Assembly (NCBI RefSeq): GCF_012489685.1
Contig: NC_080043.1
Location: forward strand, 43,291,127-43,355,126
Length of the DNA: 64,000 nucleotides
DNA from: Lotus japonicus
Taxonomy: Eukaryota; Streptophyta; Magnoliopsida; Fabales; Fabaceae
Direction of reading: 5' to 3'
The stretch's first letter is position 1, and each line of letters starts with the position of its first letter. A model generated the notes under the pieces. It was not told the origin of the DNA. It saw nothing but the letters and a program-made list of their open reading frames with translations, and did no database searches. This document shows, piece after piece, positions 18,623-30,586 of the stretch. Position numbers and translations under genes: made by a program.

Positions 18623-21600
18623 ATGCCTCCTAGACAGGACCCAACTAACGCTCAGCTCGCTCAGGCCATGGCTCAATTGGCCCAAGTGGTGGCTCAGCAG
18701 GCCAATGCTAGTGTTACGATGGCCGCTGCCCAAGCTCAGAGAGAGGCTGAAGAACATGCCAGAAGGGCGCAGAGGTTGGAACGAGAGCTGAACCAGGATC
18801 AGGTCAGGATGAGAACTGATTTCAATCGGCAGAACCCGCCAAAGTTTGAAGGGGAAGTTGAACCCGAGAAAGCGGATCTTTGGATCCAAGAGCTGGAAAA
18901 GATTTTTGAAGCTTTGCACACAACTGATGGAGAGAAGGTGAATCTCGCGACCTTCATGCTGAAAGGGGATGCAGAGTACTGGTGGAGGAGCACCAGGCTG
19001 TTGATGACGACTAACCAGGTGGCTATTACCTGGGATTCATTCAAAACAGCTTTTCTGAACAAGTACTTTCCAGAGACTGCAAGAGATGATATGGAGAACC
19101 GTTTCCTCAGACTGAAACAAGGAAGCATGACTGTTGGGGAATATGCAGCCAAGCTGGAGAGTCTGTCGAAGTACTTTCGCTTCTTCCGAGAACAAGTTGA
19201 TGAAGGGTATCTCTGCAACCGTTTCATGATTGGTTTGAGGGATGAAATTGAGGAGTCCGTCAGACCTTTGGGAGTCAGAGTCTTTCAACAACTGGTTGAG
19301 AAGTCTCGCGAGGTTGAGGTCATGAAGAATCGTCGAGGGAACCGACAGGAAAGTGGAGGGCCAATCAGGTCTGGTCAGAAACAAGCTGGGAAGACTGAAA
19401 AGGGTAGGGCTGGTCAGAAGAAGCCTTATCAGAATGCAACTGGTAGGACATCATCTACCAAAGTCGGAGCAAAAACTCCGAGAGAAGATGTTACTTGTTT
19501 CAAGTGTAATGAGAAAGGGCACTATGCCAATGAATGTGGGAAAGAGATTACTTGCTGGAAGTGCCAGAAGACGGGGCACATCTCGACAAACTGTCCTGAT
19601 GCGCCAAAAGCTGAACCTGTGTTGAATACGGCAAGGGGGAGACGTCCAGTTGCTAAGGGACGTGTCTTTGCTGTTACTGGCAAGCAAGCTGAGGGTGTTG
19701 AAGATCTTATTCAGGGTACGTGTACTATTGCTGGTATCTCCTTGATGGTTTTGTTTGATTCGGGTGCTACGCACTCGTTTATATCTTATGAGTGTGCGAA
19801 GAAAATAGGGTTGCTAACCTCAGAGTTACTTTTCGATATGGTGGTGACAACCCCTGCTGCCGATCGCTTAGTTACTCGCACGGCATGCTTGAAATGTCCG
19901 TTGGTTTACGAGGATCGGAAGTTCCTTGCAAATCTTATATGTTTAGGGCTTAATGAGCTCGATGTGATTCTGGGGATGGACTGGTTGGCGCAATATCATG
20001 TTCTTTTGGATTGTGCTAACAAGGCCGTGGTATTTCCGGATTCAGGCGTTACGGATTATTTGAATTCGTACCATTTGAAGAAGGGTTCACCGGCGTTCGT
20101 GAACTCTATCGTGGCGGAAGCAAGAAACGATAGTGATGTACGGAACATCTCGATAGTGCAAGACTATGTGGATGTTTTTCCGGAGGATGTGCCCGGATTG
20201 CCACCAGTAAGGGAGACGGAGTTCTCCATTGACATCATGCCCGGCACGGGACCGATATCGATGGCGCCGTATCGGATGGCACCAGCGGAATTGATGGAAT
20301 TGGCAAAACAGTTGGATGATCTCTCTTCAAAGGGATTTATTCGACCGAGTGTGTCTCCTTGGGGAGCGCCAGTGTTGTTGGTAAAGAAGAAGGACGGGAG
20401 GTCCAGGTTGTGTGTAGATTACCGACAACTAAACAAGGTGACAGTGAAGAATCGTTATCCGATGCCTCGGATAGACGACTTGATGGACCAACTTCGGGGA
20501 GCAGTTGTTTTCTCGAAGATTGATCTGAAATCAGGGTATCACCAGATTCGGGTGAAGGAGGCTGACATTCAGAAGACGGCATTCAGAACTCGATATGGAC
20601 ATTATGAATATCTCGTGATGCCATTTGGAGTTACTAATGCACCCGCAGTTTTTATGGACTACATGAACCGTGTGTTCAGGCCATTCTTGGACAAGTTCGT
20701 GGTGGTGTTCATAGACGATATTCTAATTTACTCGAAGAGTAAGGAGGAACATGAGGAGCATTTACGTCAAGTGCTAGAGGTGTTGCGGAAGAAGGAACTC
20801 TATGCTAATGGATGAAAGTGTGAGTTCTGGATGGAGGAAGTGAAGTTCCTTGGCCATGTCATATCTAGCAAAGGTGTGGCAGTGGACCCCAGCAAAATTG
20901 AATCAGTTTTGGCATGGGAACAACCGAAGACAGCAAGTGATATCAGAAGTTTTGTTGGGCTTGCTGGCTACTATCGGCGTTTCGTGAAGGATTACGCCAA
21001 GTTGACTGCACCGTTGACTCATTTGACAAAGAAGGATCAACCGTTTGCGTGGATGGAGAAGTGTGAGGCTAGCTTCCAAGAAATGAAGAAGCGGTTGACC
21101 ACCGCACCTGTACTAGCTTTGCCAAAGGAGGGAGAACCATACGACGTGTACTGTGATGCGTCGCATAATGGTTTGGGTTGTGTGATGATGCAAGAGAAGA
21201 GGGTGATTGCTTATGCTTCGCGACAGTTGAAAGTCCATGAGAAGAATTACCCTACGCATGATTTGGAGTTGGCTGCTATAGTGTATGCTCTCAAGATCTG
21301 GAGACATTACTTGTATGGCAGTACGTTCACGATCTATAGTGATCACAAGAGTTTGAAGTACTTGTTTGATCAGAAGGATCTGAACATGAGGCAGAGACGG
21401 TGGACGGAGTTTCTGCACGACTATGAGTTCTCATTACAGGATCATCCGGGGAAGACCAATGTTGTAGCTGATGCTCTGAGTCGAAAGGCTATACATGTAT
21501 CCTCGTTGATGGTCAAGGAGTTAGAATTGTTGGAGGCTTTCCGTGATCTGAGTTTGAATGTTGAACTCGCACCGGGGAAGCTGAGCTTTGGAATGGTGAC

Positions 21601-23042
21601 GGTGTCTAGTGGACTCTTGGATGAGATAAAGTCGAAACAAGAGATCGATGAAGGGTTGATTGAATGGCGCAAGCTTGTGGCACAAGGAAAAGCGTCTGAG
21701 TTCGCTATTGGGAACGACAATATTCTGCGTTGTAAGGGACGAGTTTGTGTACCCAATGATGCAGTAATGAGGAAGCTGATCTTGGATGAAGGTCACAAAA
21801 GCAGATTGAGTATTCATCCGGGGATGAATAAGATGTATCAGGACTTGAAACTTCATTTCTGGTGGCCTGGGATGAAGAAACATGTAGCTGAGTATGTGTC
21901 GACATGTTTGACGTGTTAGAAGGCGAAGGTGGAACATCAGAAACCAGCAGGAAAGCTGCAGTCATTGGATGTCCCGGAGTGGAAATGGGATAGCATTTCC
22001 ATGGACTTCGTGACGGCGTTGCCGCTTACACGAAGGAAGTTCGATGCAATTTGGGTTGTGGTTGATCGATTGACGAAGACTGCTCACTTCGTGCCAATCA
22101 ATCTGAACTACAAGGTAGAGAGGTTGGCGGACATATACATTGCTGAGATTGTACGCTTGCACGGTGTGCCATCTAGCATTGTGTCGGACAGAGACCCGAG
22201 GTTTACCTCGCGTTTCTGGGAAGCTTTGCAGCGGGCTTTGGGAACCAGGTTGAAATTGAGTTCCGCTTAACATCCACAGACGGATGGGCAAACCGAGAGG
22301 ACCATCCAATCCTTGGAGGATTTGCTAAGATCTTGTGTGCTGGATCACAAAGGCAGCTGGGATGAGATGTTGCCATTGATCGAGTTCACTTACAACAACA
22401 GCTTTCATGCAAGCATAGGGATGGCCCCTTATGAAGCGTTGTATGGTCGGAGGTGTCGTACACCCTTGTGCTGGCATCAAGATGGGGAGAACTTGATTGT
22501 TGGACCTGAATTAGTTCAGAAAACCACAGAAGAGGTGAAGCGAATCCAAGAGAAGATGAGGGTTTCGCAGAGTCGTCAGAAAAGTTATGCTGACAATCGC
22601 AGGAAGGAGTTGGAGTTTCAAGCTGGAGATCATGTCTTCTTGCGGGTTACCCCGATGACAGGTGTCGGAAGGGCGATCAAGTCAAAGAAGCTTACTCCAA
22701 AGTTTATCGGACCGTACCAGATTACGGAGTGTGTTGGACCCGTGGCGTATAGGATTGCCTTACCGCCGTTCCTATCCAACATACATGATGTGCTGCATGT
22801 GTCGCAACTTCGGAGGTATATGGCTGATAATTCTCATGTGATTGAACCTGATGATATTCAGCTGAAGGATGATCTAACGATGGAAATGCCGCCCATCAGA
22901 TCGTCGACAAAAGCACCAAACGCTTGAGGAACAAGGAAGTATCCTTAGTGAAGGTTGTATGGAATCAAGCTACGGGCGATGCGACTTGGGAATTAGAGGA
23001 TAAAATGCGGAAATCACATCCCGAGTTGTTTGTAGACCCTTA
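18623..23042 (+). pseudogene. gag-pol of chromovirus element C, with nonsense codons
   Basis: The likely start is the ATG at 18623 ([11 protein letters not shown]). Domains in order: gag (residues about 60-195); two zinc knuckles [14 protein letters not shown] and [14 protein letters not shown] (about 292-325); protease [12 protein letters not shown] (about 378); reverse transcriptase with FIDDILIYS (about 695); RNase H with [10 protein letters not shown] and [10 protein letters not shown]; integrase zinc finger ([14 protein letters not shown]...CLTC); core with [18 protein letters not shown] and the Glu region; chromodomain-like C-terminus. Breaks are a TGA at 20813, a TAG at 21917 and a TAA at 22268. 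The frame is also lost near 22897 where one A is missing relative to the second assembled copy. Not functional as read. Confidence 0.85.
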
Positions 23043-23080
23043 AGTTTCGAGGTCGAAACTATTTTAAGGGGGGAGTATTG

Positions 23081-23180
23081 NNNNNNNNNNNNNNNNNNNN
23101 NNNNNNNNNNNNNNNNNNNNNNNNNNNNNNNNNNNNNNNNNNNNNNNNNNNNNNNNNNNNNNNNNNNNNNNNNNNNNNNN
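23081..23180. other. Assembly gap of 100 N
   Basis: Exactly 100 N, the conventional placeholder for a gap of unknown size. The left flank ends at the polypurine tract/LTR boundary of element C, and the right flank restarts in the middle of its reverse transcriptase/RNase H. Confidence 0.98.
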
Positions 23181-25180
23181 TTGCGTGGATGGAGAAGTGT
23201 GAGGCTAGCTTCCAAGAAATGAAGAAGCGGTTGACCACCGCACCTGTACTAGCTTTGCCAAAGGAGGGAGAACCATACGACGTGTACTGTGATGCGTCGC
23301 ATAATGGTTTGGGTTGTGTGATGATGCAAGAGAAGAGGGTGATTGCTTATGCTTCGCGACAGTTGAAAGTCCATGAGAAGAATTACCCTACGCATGATTT
23401 GGAGTTGGCTGCTATAGTGTATGCTCTCAAGATCTGGAGACATTACTTGTATGGCAGTACGTTCACGATCTATAGTGATCACAAGAGTTTGAAGTACTTG
23501 TTTGATCAGAAGGATCTGAACATGAGGCAGAGACGGTGGACGGAGTTTCTGCACGACTATGAGTTCTCATTACAGGATCATCCGGGGAAGACCAATGTTG
23601 TAGCTGATGCTCTGAGTCGAAAGGCTATACATGTATCCTCGTTGATGGTCAAGGAGTTAGAATTGTTGGAGGCTTTCCGTGATCTGAGTTTGAATGTTGA
23701 ACTCGCACCGGGGAAGCTGAGCTTTGGAATGGTGACGGTGTCTAGTGGACTCTTGGATGAGATAAAGTCGAAACAAGAGATCGATGAAGGGTTGATTGAA
23801 TGGCGCAAGCTTGTGGCACAAGGAAAAGCGTCTGAGTTCGCTATTGGGAACGACAATATTCTGCGTTGTAAGGGACGAGTTTGTGTACCCAATGATGCAG
23901 TAATGAGGAAGCTGATCTTGGATGAAGGTCACAAAAGCAGATTGAGTATTCATCCGGGGATGAATAAGATGTATCAGGACTTGAAACTTCATTTCTGGTG
24001 GCCTGGGATGAAGAAACATGTAGCTGAGTATGTGTCGACATGTTTGACGTGTTAGAAGGCGAAGGTGGAACATCAGAAACCAGCAGGAAAGCTGCAGTCA
24101 TTGGATGTCCCGGAGTGGAAATGGGATAGCATTTCCATGGACTTCGTGACGGCGTTGCCGCTTACACGAAGGAAGTTCGATGCAATTTGGGTTGTGGTTG
24201 ATCGATTGACGAAGACTGCTCACTTCGTGCCAATCAATCTGAACTACAAGGTAGAGAGGTTGGCGGACATATACATTGCTGAGATTGTACGCTTGCACGG
24301 TGTGCCATCTAGCATTGTGTCGGACAGAGACCCGAGGTTTACCTCGCGTTTCTGGGAAGCTTTGCAGCGGGCTTTGGGAACCAGGTTGAAATTGAGTTCC
24401 GCTTAACATCCACAGACGGATGGGCAAACCGAGAGGACCATCCAATCCTTGGAGGATTTGCTAAGATCTTGTGTGCTGGATCACAAAGGCAGCTGGGATG
24501 AGATGTTGCCATTGATCGAGTTCACTTACAACAACAGCTTTCATGCAAGCATAGGGATGGCCCCTTATGAAGCGTTGTATGGTCGGAGGTGTCGTACACC
24601 CTTGTGCTGGCATCAAGATGGGGAGAACTTGATTGTTGGACCTGAATTAGTTCAGAAAACCACAGAAGAGGTGAAGCGAATCCAAGAGAAGATGAGGGTT
24701 TCGCAGAGTCGTCAGAAAAGTTATGCTGACAATCGCAGGAAGGAGTTGGAGTTTCAAGCTGGAGATCATGTCTTCTTGCGGGTTACCCCGATGACAGGTG
24801 TCGGAAGGGCGATCAAGTCAAAGAAGCTTACTCCAAAGTTTATCGGACCGTACCAGATTACGGAGTGTGTTGGACCCGTGGCGTATAGGATTGCCTTACC
24901 GCCGTTCCTATCCAACATACATGATGTGCTGCATGTGTCGCAACTTCGGAGGTATATGGCTGATAATTCTCATGTGATTGAACCTGATGATATTCAGCTG
25001 AAGGATGATCTAACGATGGAAATGCCGCCCATCAAGATCGTCGACAAAAGCACCAAACGCTTGAGGAACAAGGAAGTATCCTTAGTGAAGGTTGTATGGA
25101 ATCAAGCTACGGGCGATGCGACTTGGGAATTAGAGGATAAAATGCGGAAATCACATCCCGAGTTGTTTGTAGACCCTTAA
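23181..25180 (+). pseudogene. Second assembled copy of the RNase H-integrase-chromodomain part of element C
   Basis: This repeats 21045-23042 almost base for base, including the same internal TAG (24053) and TAA (24404). The visible difference in the coding part is one extra A near 25035, which keeps the final frame open through KSTKRLRNKE and ATWELEDKMRKSHPELF, the chromodomain-like tail typical of Tekay/Del elements. Shared nonsense codons argue that this is the same locus read twice rather than a second insertion. See the finding on the gap. Confidence 0.85.
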
Positions 25181-25202
25181 GTTTCGAGGTCGAAACTATT
25201 TT

Positions 25203-25213
25203 AAGGGGGGGAG
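25203..25213 (+). other. Polypurine tract of element C
   Basis: AAGGGGGGGAG lies immediately before the 3' LTR, after the end of pol; plus-strand priming site by position. Confidence 0.8.
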
Positions 25214-25216
25214 TAT

Positions 25217-28039
25217 TGTAAGACCCGGGGATTTATTTATGTTTTGTATTATTGAAGAATAATATAAAGTACGATGTTTTATTTTCAGTAAGGAGAAAAT
25301 ACTGATTAATTGTTACTATAACGCTTGTATAGTAATTTATTACGTAAAGCGCGAGTAGTCGATATGCATGCATGCACATGCATAATTTTGGGTAGTGCAT
25401 AAAATATGCAAAAAGGGAATTTTCGAGACTCATATCTATTATATTGGAGGAGGAGTTTTATTTATTTATTAAATAAATATAAAGTGTTATGGGAATTTAT
25501 TTAAATCAGATTTTTATTTTGAATTAATTTATTTTGAGAAGATAGGATTTGAAAATTGGAGATATACCTTTTTTTATGTTGGCCGAAAATTTGGTTTAAA
25601 AGGGCAAAAATATTGGAGATATTTTATAATGAAATAAATGCTTTGGGTCATCTTTATTTTAAAAAAATAAATAAATTCAGATTTTATTTAAACTAATATG
25701 GAAGGTTTTTAATTTTTGAAAATTGGTTAAGGAGAGAGAGAGTGGCCGAAAACTCTAGTTGCTAGGGTTTAGGGCTTTATTTTGAAATTTAAACCAATTT
25801 TCCTTGATTTGAGGGTTTAATTGAAGAGAAAATCAGAAAAATATCCTAACTACCTAGATGAGGGGGGCGGCCAAGGCATCTTGGAGGGGATCTTGGGATA
25901 TTTTGATTTTTCTTGGTGATTAAGTAATTAATTTGAATTAAAGTTTATTAAAATTATATTTTAACCCTGGGCTTGGGCTGAAAATAAGGGTTTTATTGTA
26001 TTTTCACCTCCACACCCTCCACTATAAATAGGAGTCTCTAGTGAAGGGAAAATCACAACTCAGAGCTCTCCAAATTTTTGTGAGTCTCTCTATCTCTCCC
26101 TCTCCAGAGTTCTTCTTGACCTCTATAGGAAATAATTCCTATAGTAACTAAGCTCTGCTTCCTTCGGGAAGTAGTGAACTCAAGTATTTTTTCTTCTTGT
26201 TTACAAGAAGAAGATGAAATATTGTTTGGTTTTAGGGGATGGGGTTCGAATATTTGAAGGGGGGAAATGATGCTCCTTTTTCCTTCAAATTCTAACCCTA
26301 GTTTGTTGGTCCGTGCAGGTTCGCGCACGGAAAGGTTAGATCGAACGTACTCGATCTCGCGTGGAAAGCGTAGCCAAGGTGAGGGCACTTCCGTCTAGAG
26401 AAGTCTTACTGCTTTCCTGCATGTGAAGTTGTATGCGAGTGTGGTTGATAACATGCTTAGTATTAGTATTCAATATTATGCTAAGTGATGATATGATGTA
26501 TGATTTATTACTAAGTTAATATGATAAATTCTTAGTATGCTATAGAACTAGTTAGTTGATGTATGCTAGTTCAAGTATGCCTTATTTGCTAAGTGAAATT
26601 ATGCATGATGTTATTTAATTTCAATAACATGAGATAGAATGCCTGTCTATTTACTTGAAGTAGTAACATGAGACTAGGATATTATGATGTTTACTCGCAT
26701 GCAAGTAAATTATGATTAGTGGAACATAGGTCTGGTTAGGACTATGAACCATGAGAACAGTGGTTCCGTTAGAGACAAAACGGATAACTTGCACGCGAGG
26801 GTGAATGCGGTTTGAACCGTGATGTTATGACTTGTGGGTGTCTGACCCATGGTGTGCTGTGGTCGTTCCAAGGAACGCCATGATGTTGTGAGCTTTGCTC
26901 ATGGTGTTGTTCGTCTGCTGGACGAATGGTGTTGGATCCAAGGTGAAAGGTGGTTGTGTGAAAAGTGAGGACGCATAGACTAACTGAAACTTAGGCTATG
27001 TGATTAACCTTTTAGTTATGTTCTGTTGATTAATGATGATATTATATTGTCTATAACATGCTAGAGACTAGAGATATTTGAGAGTCAGAAGTTGACCCTC
27101 TCTATTTGCTATTTGTTGTTTGGGCGCTTAACGCCAACAGATGGTGATCCGGAAGGAGCTAGTGGATCAGGACTGGGAGATTTATCTCCATAGTTTTGAT
27201 GAGGACACGGCCTGGGGTGTCGACTACCGCCAGGAGAAGAACGTGTACGTCGGCGGCGCGACCATCTTCAAAAGAGACCAAGCTGGGCAGATTGTTGAGA
27301 CTCAGCCTATCAGAGGGAAGATTCGGTTTCCTCACGCACCCTTCCGTTTTGGACTCCCCTGAGGGATGGATTTTCTCAGCGGTTCGGAGTCGGACCCTAG
27401 TGAGGGGCCAGGCTACGAGTCAGGCGAGGGGAGCGAGCCTTCAGTGACTTCCGAGTACCGGAATCCGACAGAGGGACTCTTGGTGCCGAAGGAGGAGCCG
27501 GTGAGCCCCATTGCACCACCCGAGCAAGAGCTGAATCAGGGACTCATGGATCCCGTACCATTAGGGTTTGGGTGGAGCTTGGAGGCATTGAGGCAGTGGA
27601 ACCTGGACATGAAAGTTGAGCTTCCGAAGCCAGGAGAGGAGACGTCGGAGCCTTCCAACATGTGGGCCAGAGAAGATGCAGACTGCAACGAGTGGCCTTG
27701 TTTGGGTTGAGAGCGCTGTTTTATTTTTGGAGCTTTTATTTTACTTTGAAGTACTTGTAGTTGATTTTCAAATGTAAACAATTTTGTCAGATTACTAGGG
27801 TGGTTTTGTTTACACACATGGGTGTGGCCACCGTACATTATTTCAGTTATTGGATTTATATCAATCGTTCGTTTTCCTTACTCGCACGTTTGTTTATTTG
27901 ATTTATATTTAACGCTGAGAACTTTCGTAATAATTGGATCTTTGTCATTTAATGAAGATTAATAAATGGACGGCGAAAATTCTTTGTGAAAATCATGATT
28001 TTTGGTTTTTCGTGACGTCCGAGAAATCGGGGCGTTACA
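25217..28039 (+). repeat. 3' LTR of element C
   Basis: It has the same length as the 5' LTR, with about six single-base differences noted (for example at 26679, 27361, 27646, 27701, 27913 and 28033). It carries the same TATA box, conserved block, hairpin array (26808-26926) and ORF. It ends CGGGGCGTTACA at 28039. Confidence 0.85.
27141..27710 (+). pseudogene. LTR-encoded ORF, 3' LTR copy, one nonsense codon
   Basis: It is identical in layout to 17449-18009 but with TGA in place of TTA at 27360-27362, splitting it into 27141-27362 and 27366-27710. The stop codon also differs at the end (TTG for TGA), extending the frame by two codons. If the LTRs belong to one element, this change arose after insertion. 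Confidence 0.6.
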
Positions 28040-29081
28040 TGAAAGGCTTAGCTCTTTTCTTCTAAAGAATGAGTTTGTAAGGGGTAAAGGTGACAACATT
28101 CTTTTCTGCAGAACCTATAAGGATGATATTCTTATAGTTCAGATTTATGTTGATGACATTATTTTTGGTTCTGCTAATCCCTCCTTGTGCAAGGAATTTT
28201 CTAAGATGATGCAGGCTGAGTTCGAAATGAGCATGATGGGAGAACTCAAATACTTCCTGGGAATTCAAATTGATCAACGACCAGGAGTCACTTATATTCA
28301 TCACAAGAAGTACACCTTGGAACTTCAGAAGAAATTCAACATGAGTGACTGCAACATCTCTAAGACTCCAATGCATCCAACTTGCATTCTTGAGAAAGAG
28401 GAAGTTTCCTCTAAGGTTTGTCAGAAGCTCTATCGTGGAATGATAGGCTCTCTTCTTTATTTAACAGCCTCCAGACCTGATATATTGTTTAGTGTGCATC
28501 TTTGTGCTAGATTCCAATCAGATCCTAGAGAGACTCACTTAACTGCTGTTAAGAGGATCCTCAAATATCTGAAAGGAACCACTAACCTTGGCTTGATGTA
28601 TAGAAAAACATCAGAGTATACACTTTCAGGTTTTTGTGATGCTGATTTTGCTGGAGACAGAGTGGAAAGGAAAAACACCTCCGGAAGCTGCCACTTCCTT
28701 GGAGCAAATCTTGTTACTTGGTCAAGCAAGAGACAGAACACAATTGCTCTATCAACTGCAAAAGCAGAATATGTCTCAGCTGCCACTTGCTGTACACAAA
28801 CCATATGGATGAAGAATCATCTGGAGGACTATGGTTTGTCTCTGAAGAAGGTTCCTATTTACTGTGATAACTCACTCAGCAAAAATCTCATTCTACATTC
28901 AAGAGCAAAGCACATAGAGGTAAAGTATCATTATATTCGAGATCATGTTCAGAAGGGCACTCTATCATTAGAGTATGTTGATACTGACCATCAGTGGGCA
29001 GATATTTTCACTAAGCCCTTAGCAGAAGATAGGTTTTTATTTATTCTTGAAAATCTGAACATGGACTTTTGTCCAGAGTAA
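28040..29081 (+). CDS. Copia reverse transcriptase 3' part and RNase H (fragment D)
   Basis: The open frame starts at the junction with element C (ERLSSFLLKNEFV). It includes YVDDIIFGSANPSLC with the catalytic Asp pair, the thumb region (KTPMHPTCILEKEE), and RNase H (YTLSGFCDADFAGD, AKAEYVSAATCC, HTEV-like HIEVKYHYIRDHV). It ends with the copia hallmark DHQWADIFTKPLAEDRF before the TAA at 29079-29081. Copy B encodes the same region but frameshifted. The N-terminal half of pol is absent. It would be an inactive remnant on its own. Confidence 0.85.
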
Positions 29082-29512
29082 GGTTCTCTTCAGAACTTCT
29101 GACCTTGGTGCTTCTGAAGTCATCAGATGTTACCCTTTTTAGAAGGTACTCGATCAGAAGCACTTAACCCAATGGTTAAACTTCTGTGGTAGGCAACAAT
29201 ACACGTGTCACTTCATTTGTGACATAGTTCCTTGAGTCTCGTGGTGTATCTGCTATAATGATGATGCATACTCTCCTCCACTATGCTATTTTCAGACTAA
29301 TTATTTTGCAACCGTTGATCTTGTTTTTATTTTTTTTGCCTCTTAAAATCTCAACGGTTACCATTAAATCCACTACGCATGTTTCACACACGATCTTCCA
29401 TACACTTACACAGACGGTTTTCAAAAACGCTTGTGTGCATTGATTTTCATTCACTCTTCTCCCTCCAATATTCCCCTCTCTCTGAACCCTAAACCTCGCT
29501 TCACTGAGAATC
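29082..29512 (+). promoter_or_regulatory. Region between pol and ORF3 with a conserved promoter-like block
   Basis: No ORF is seen. CAACGGTTACCATTAAATCC (29352-29371) and CACACACGATCTTCCA (29385-29400) have counterparts at the same place in copy B (41968-41946 and 41940-41926, minus strand). A CT-rich, 5'UTR-like leader follows directly before the ORF3 ATG. This suggests separate expression of ORF3; it could instead be a splice-acceptor region. Confidence 0.4.
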
Positions 29513-29798
29513 ATGGGGAAATCAAGGAAATCAAGAGCAAGTGCTACTACTTCTTCCAAACCAACCGCCGAAGATCAAGAAAAGCAAAGATTTGAAGAAG
29601 CACAGCAGATTCTGAACACGGAAAATGTGGTCACCTGCGTCAAGAAAGCTGAAGAACTGGTTGTGTGCAACGATTCAAGAGTGGACTTCGACAAACTGGT
29701 TGATCATGGGTTTGATATCAGGGATCAAGTTAACTTGCAAGGTTGGTCTGGCTACTTTGATAGGCTCTGTGGTCCTATCTACTACAAACTGGTTGTTA
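29513..29798 (+). CDS. Sirevirus ORF3, N-terminal fragment (fragment D)
   Basis: ATG at 29513 in AGAATCATGGGG. About 95 codons start with a basic, Ser/Ala-rich segment (KSRKSRASATTSS) and reach GYFDRLCGPIYYKLV. That matches the copy B ORF3 around GYFDRLTGPVYPKLV (about 41500). It gives the natural N-terminus missing in copy A. Similarity ends at about 29798; the following codons are unrelated. Confidence 0.65.
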
Positions 29799-30007
29799 GG
29801 AGTGAACATTATTTTTTAAGTATTATCTTCTATGACTAAGTCTATTGTCCCTGAGGAAAATGATGATCCCCGTTATTTGTCTACAAGTTAGTAGATCCTA
29901 CATTAAAATTAGTAGACTATATAATAAAGCATGCAGATGCCAACACCCCTAAGAAGTCACAAGGTTGAATTTTGTGCAATTTCCATAGCTTTCTTTATAT
30001 TACCAAA
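29799..30007. other. Unassigned AT-rich sequence
   Basis: No coding similarity or terminal repeat that I recognise. It lies between the broken end of fragment D and the Helitron start. Confidence 0.5.
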
Positions 30008-30227
30008 TCTACTACTTACTAAAGGTAGAGGGTTTGGAGTACTGTTCATAAGAATACCCGCAAGAGCGGGTTACGGGTCGGTTCTGGTGCGGTTTTTCCG
30101 AGACCTATGCAGGAGACCCGAAAACGGTAGCTGCAGCCTGCAGGGTACGGAATATCTTCACTACAGCTTGCAAATCTTCTGCAAGCTTGCCCTCTTCCCC
30201 ATTTGCCCCCTTTCTCATCTTCTTTCT

Positions 30228-30586
30228 CTCTCAAATGCCTGAAGGTGACGGTTCTTGGAAGCCTCGGGCCTGTGCAGGTTCTCATGAGGCCGGAATCCAC
30301 CGTTGGCGAGCTGGTGGCGGCGGTGGCGCGACAGTACGTGAAGGAAGTTCGCTGTTCTATCCTGCCAACCAACGATGCCTCTGATTTCAACCTTCATTAC
30401 TCGCAGTTTAGCCTAGAAAGTGAGTTTCCCGTTTCCCTTCACAATCTCTTGATCTTCATATGAAATCATGAATATAAATTCTGATGATCGTGAAATTGAT
30501 CTGGTTGTTTTGTTTATCTATGAAGGTTTGCATAGGGAGGAGAAACTGGTAGAACTTGGCTCTAGGAACTTTTTCATGTGCCCAAG
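30228..30586 (+). pseudogene. Captured fragment of an At4g22758-like gene (two exons)
   Basis: Exon-like 30228-30419 reads a ubiquitin-fold-like segment (VTVLGSLGPVQVLMRPESTV, then VAAVARQYVKE and ASDFNLHYSQFSLES) and ends at a GTGAGT donor. Exon-like 30526-30586 (REEKLVELGSRNFFMCP) starts after an AG and ends at AAG|GTT. The split Ser codon joins in phase. These segments resemble the conserved region of a plant family typified by Arabidopsis At4g22758 (function unknown to me). There is no complete start or C-terminus. Intron retention shows capture as genomic DNA. Confidence 0.65.

Larger units (their letters stand above)
15525..28039 (+). mobile_element. Tekay-type chromovirus Ty3/gypsy element C, with assembly gap
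   Basis: Two 2823-bp LTRs (15525-18347 and 25217-28039) flank a primer site and gag-pol ending in a chromodomain-like tail. I count about six differences between the LTRs, so the insertion is recent if both belong to one element. The flanks do not match (AAAAG left, TGAAA right), so no target duplication is visible. A 100-N gap (23081-23180) lies inside, and the 2 kb on either side of it are the same sequence, so the apparent length is inflated. Pol has several nonsense codons, so this copy is not autonomous. Confidence 0.85.
28040..29798 (+). mobile_element. Sirevirus fragment D (reverse transcriptase to ORF3 start)
   Basis: This is a piece of a Ty1/copia element related to copies A and B. 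It begins in reverse transcriptase at the boundary with element C and ends within ORF3 at about 29798, after which similarity stops. No LTR is attached. Pol is open to its natural stop, so this fragment is less decayed than copy B. Confidence 0.8.

Noticed and set aside
21113..21965. Long minus-strand ORFs across gypsy pol
   Set aside because: They are antisense shadows of conserved RNase H and integrase codons, recur identically in the duplicated segment and have no promoter or conservation argument of their own.
1..29798. Fragment D and copy A as two halves of one Sirevirus
   Set aside because: D ends within ORF3 about ten residues before the homologous point at which the window starts in A, which is suggestive, but the window edge is arbitrary and the sequence after 29798 gives no sign of a matching junction.
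30203..30463. A complete small gene at the Helitron start
   Set aside because: The frame runs through a clear splice donor into intron sequence and lacks the rest of the family, so it is a captured fragment.
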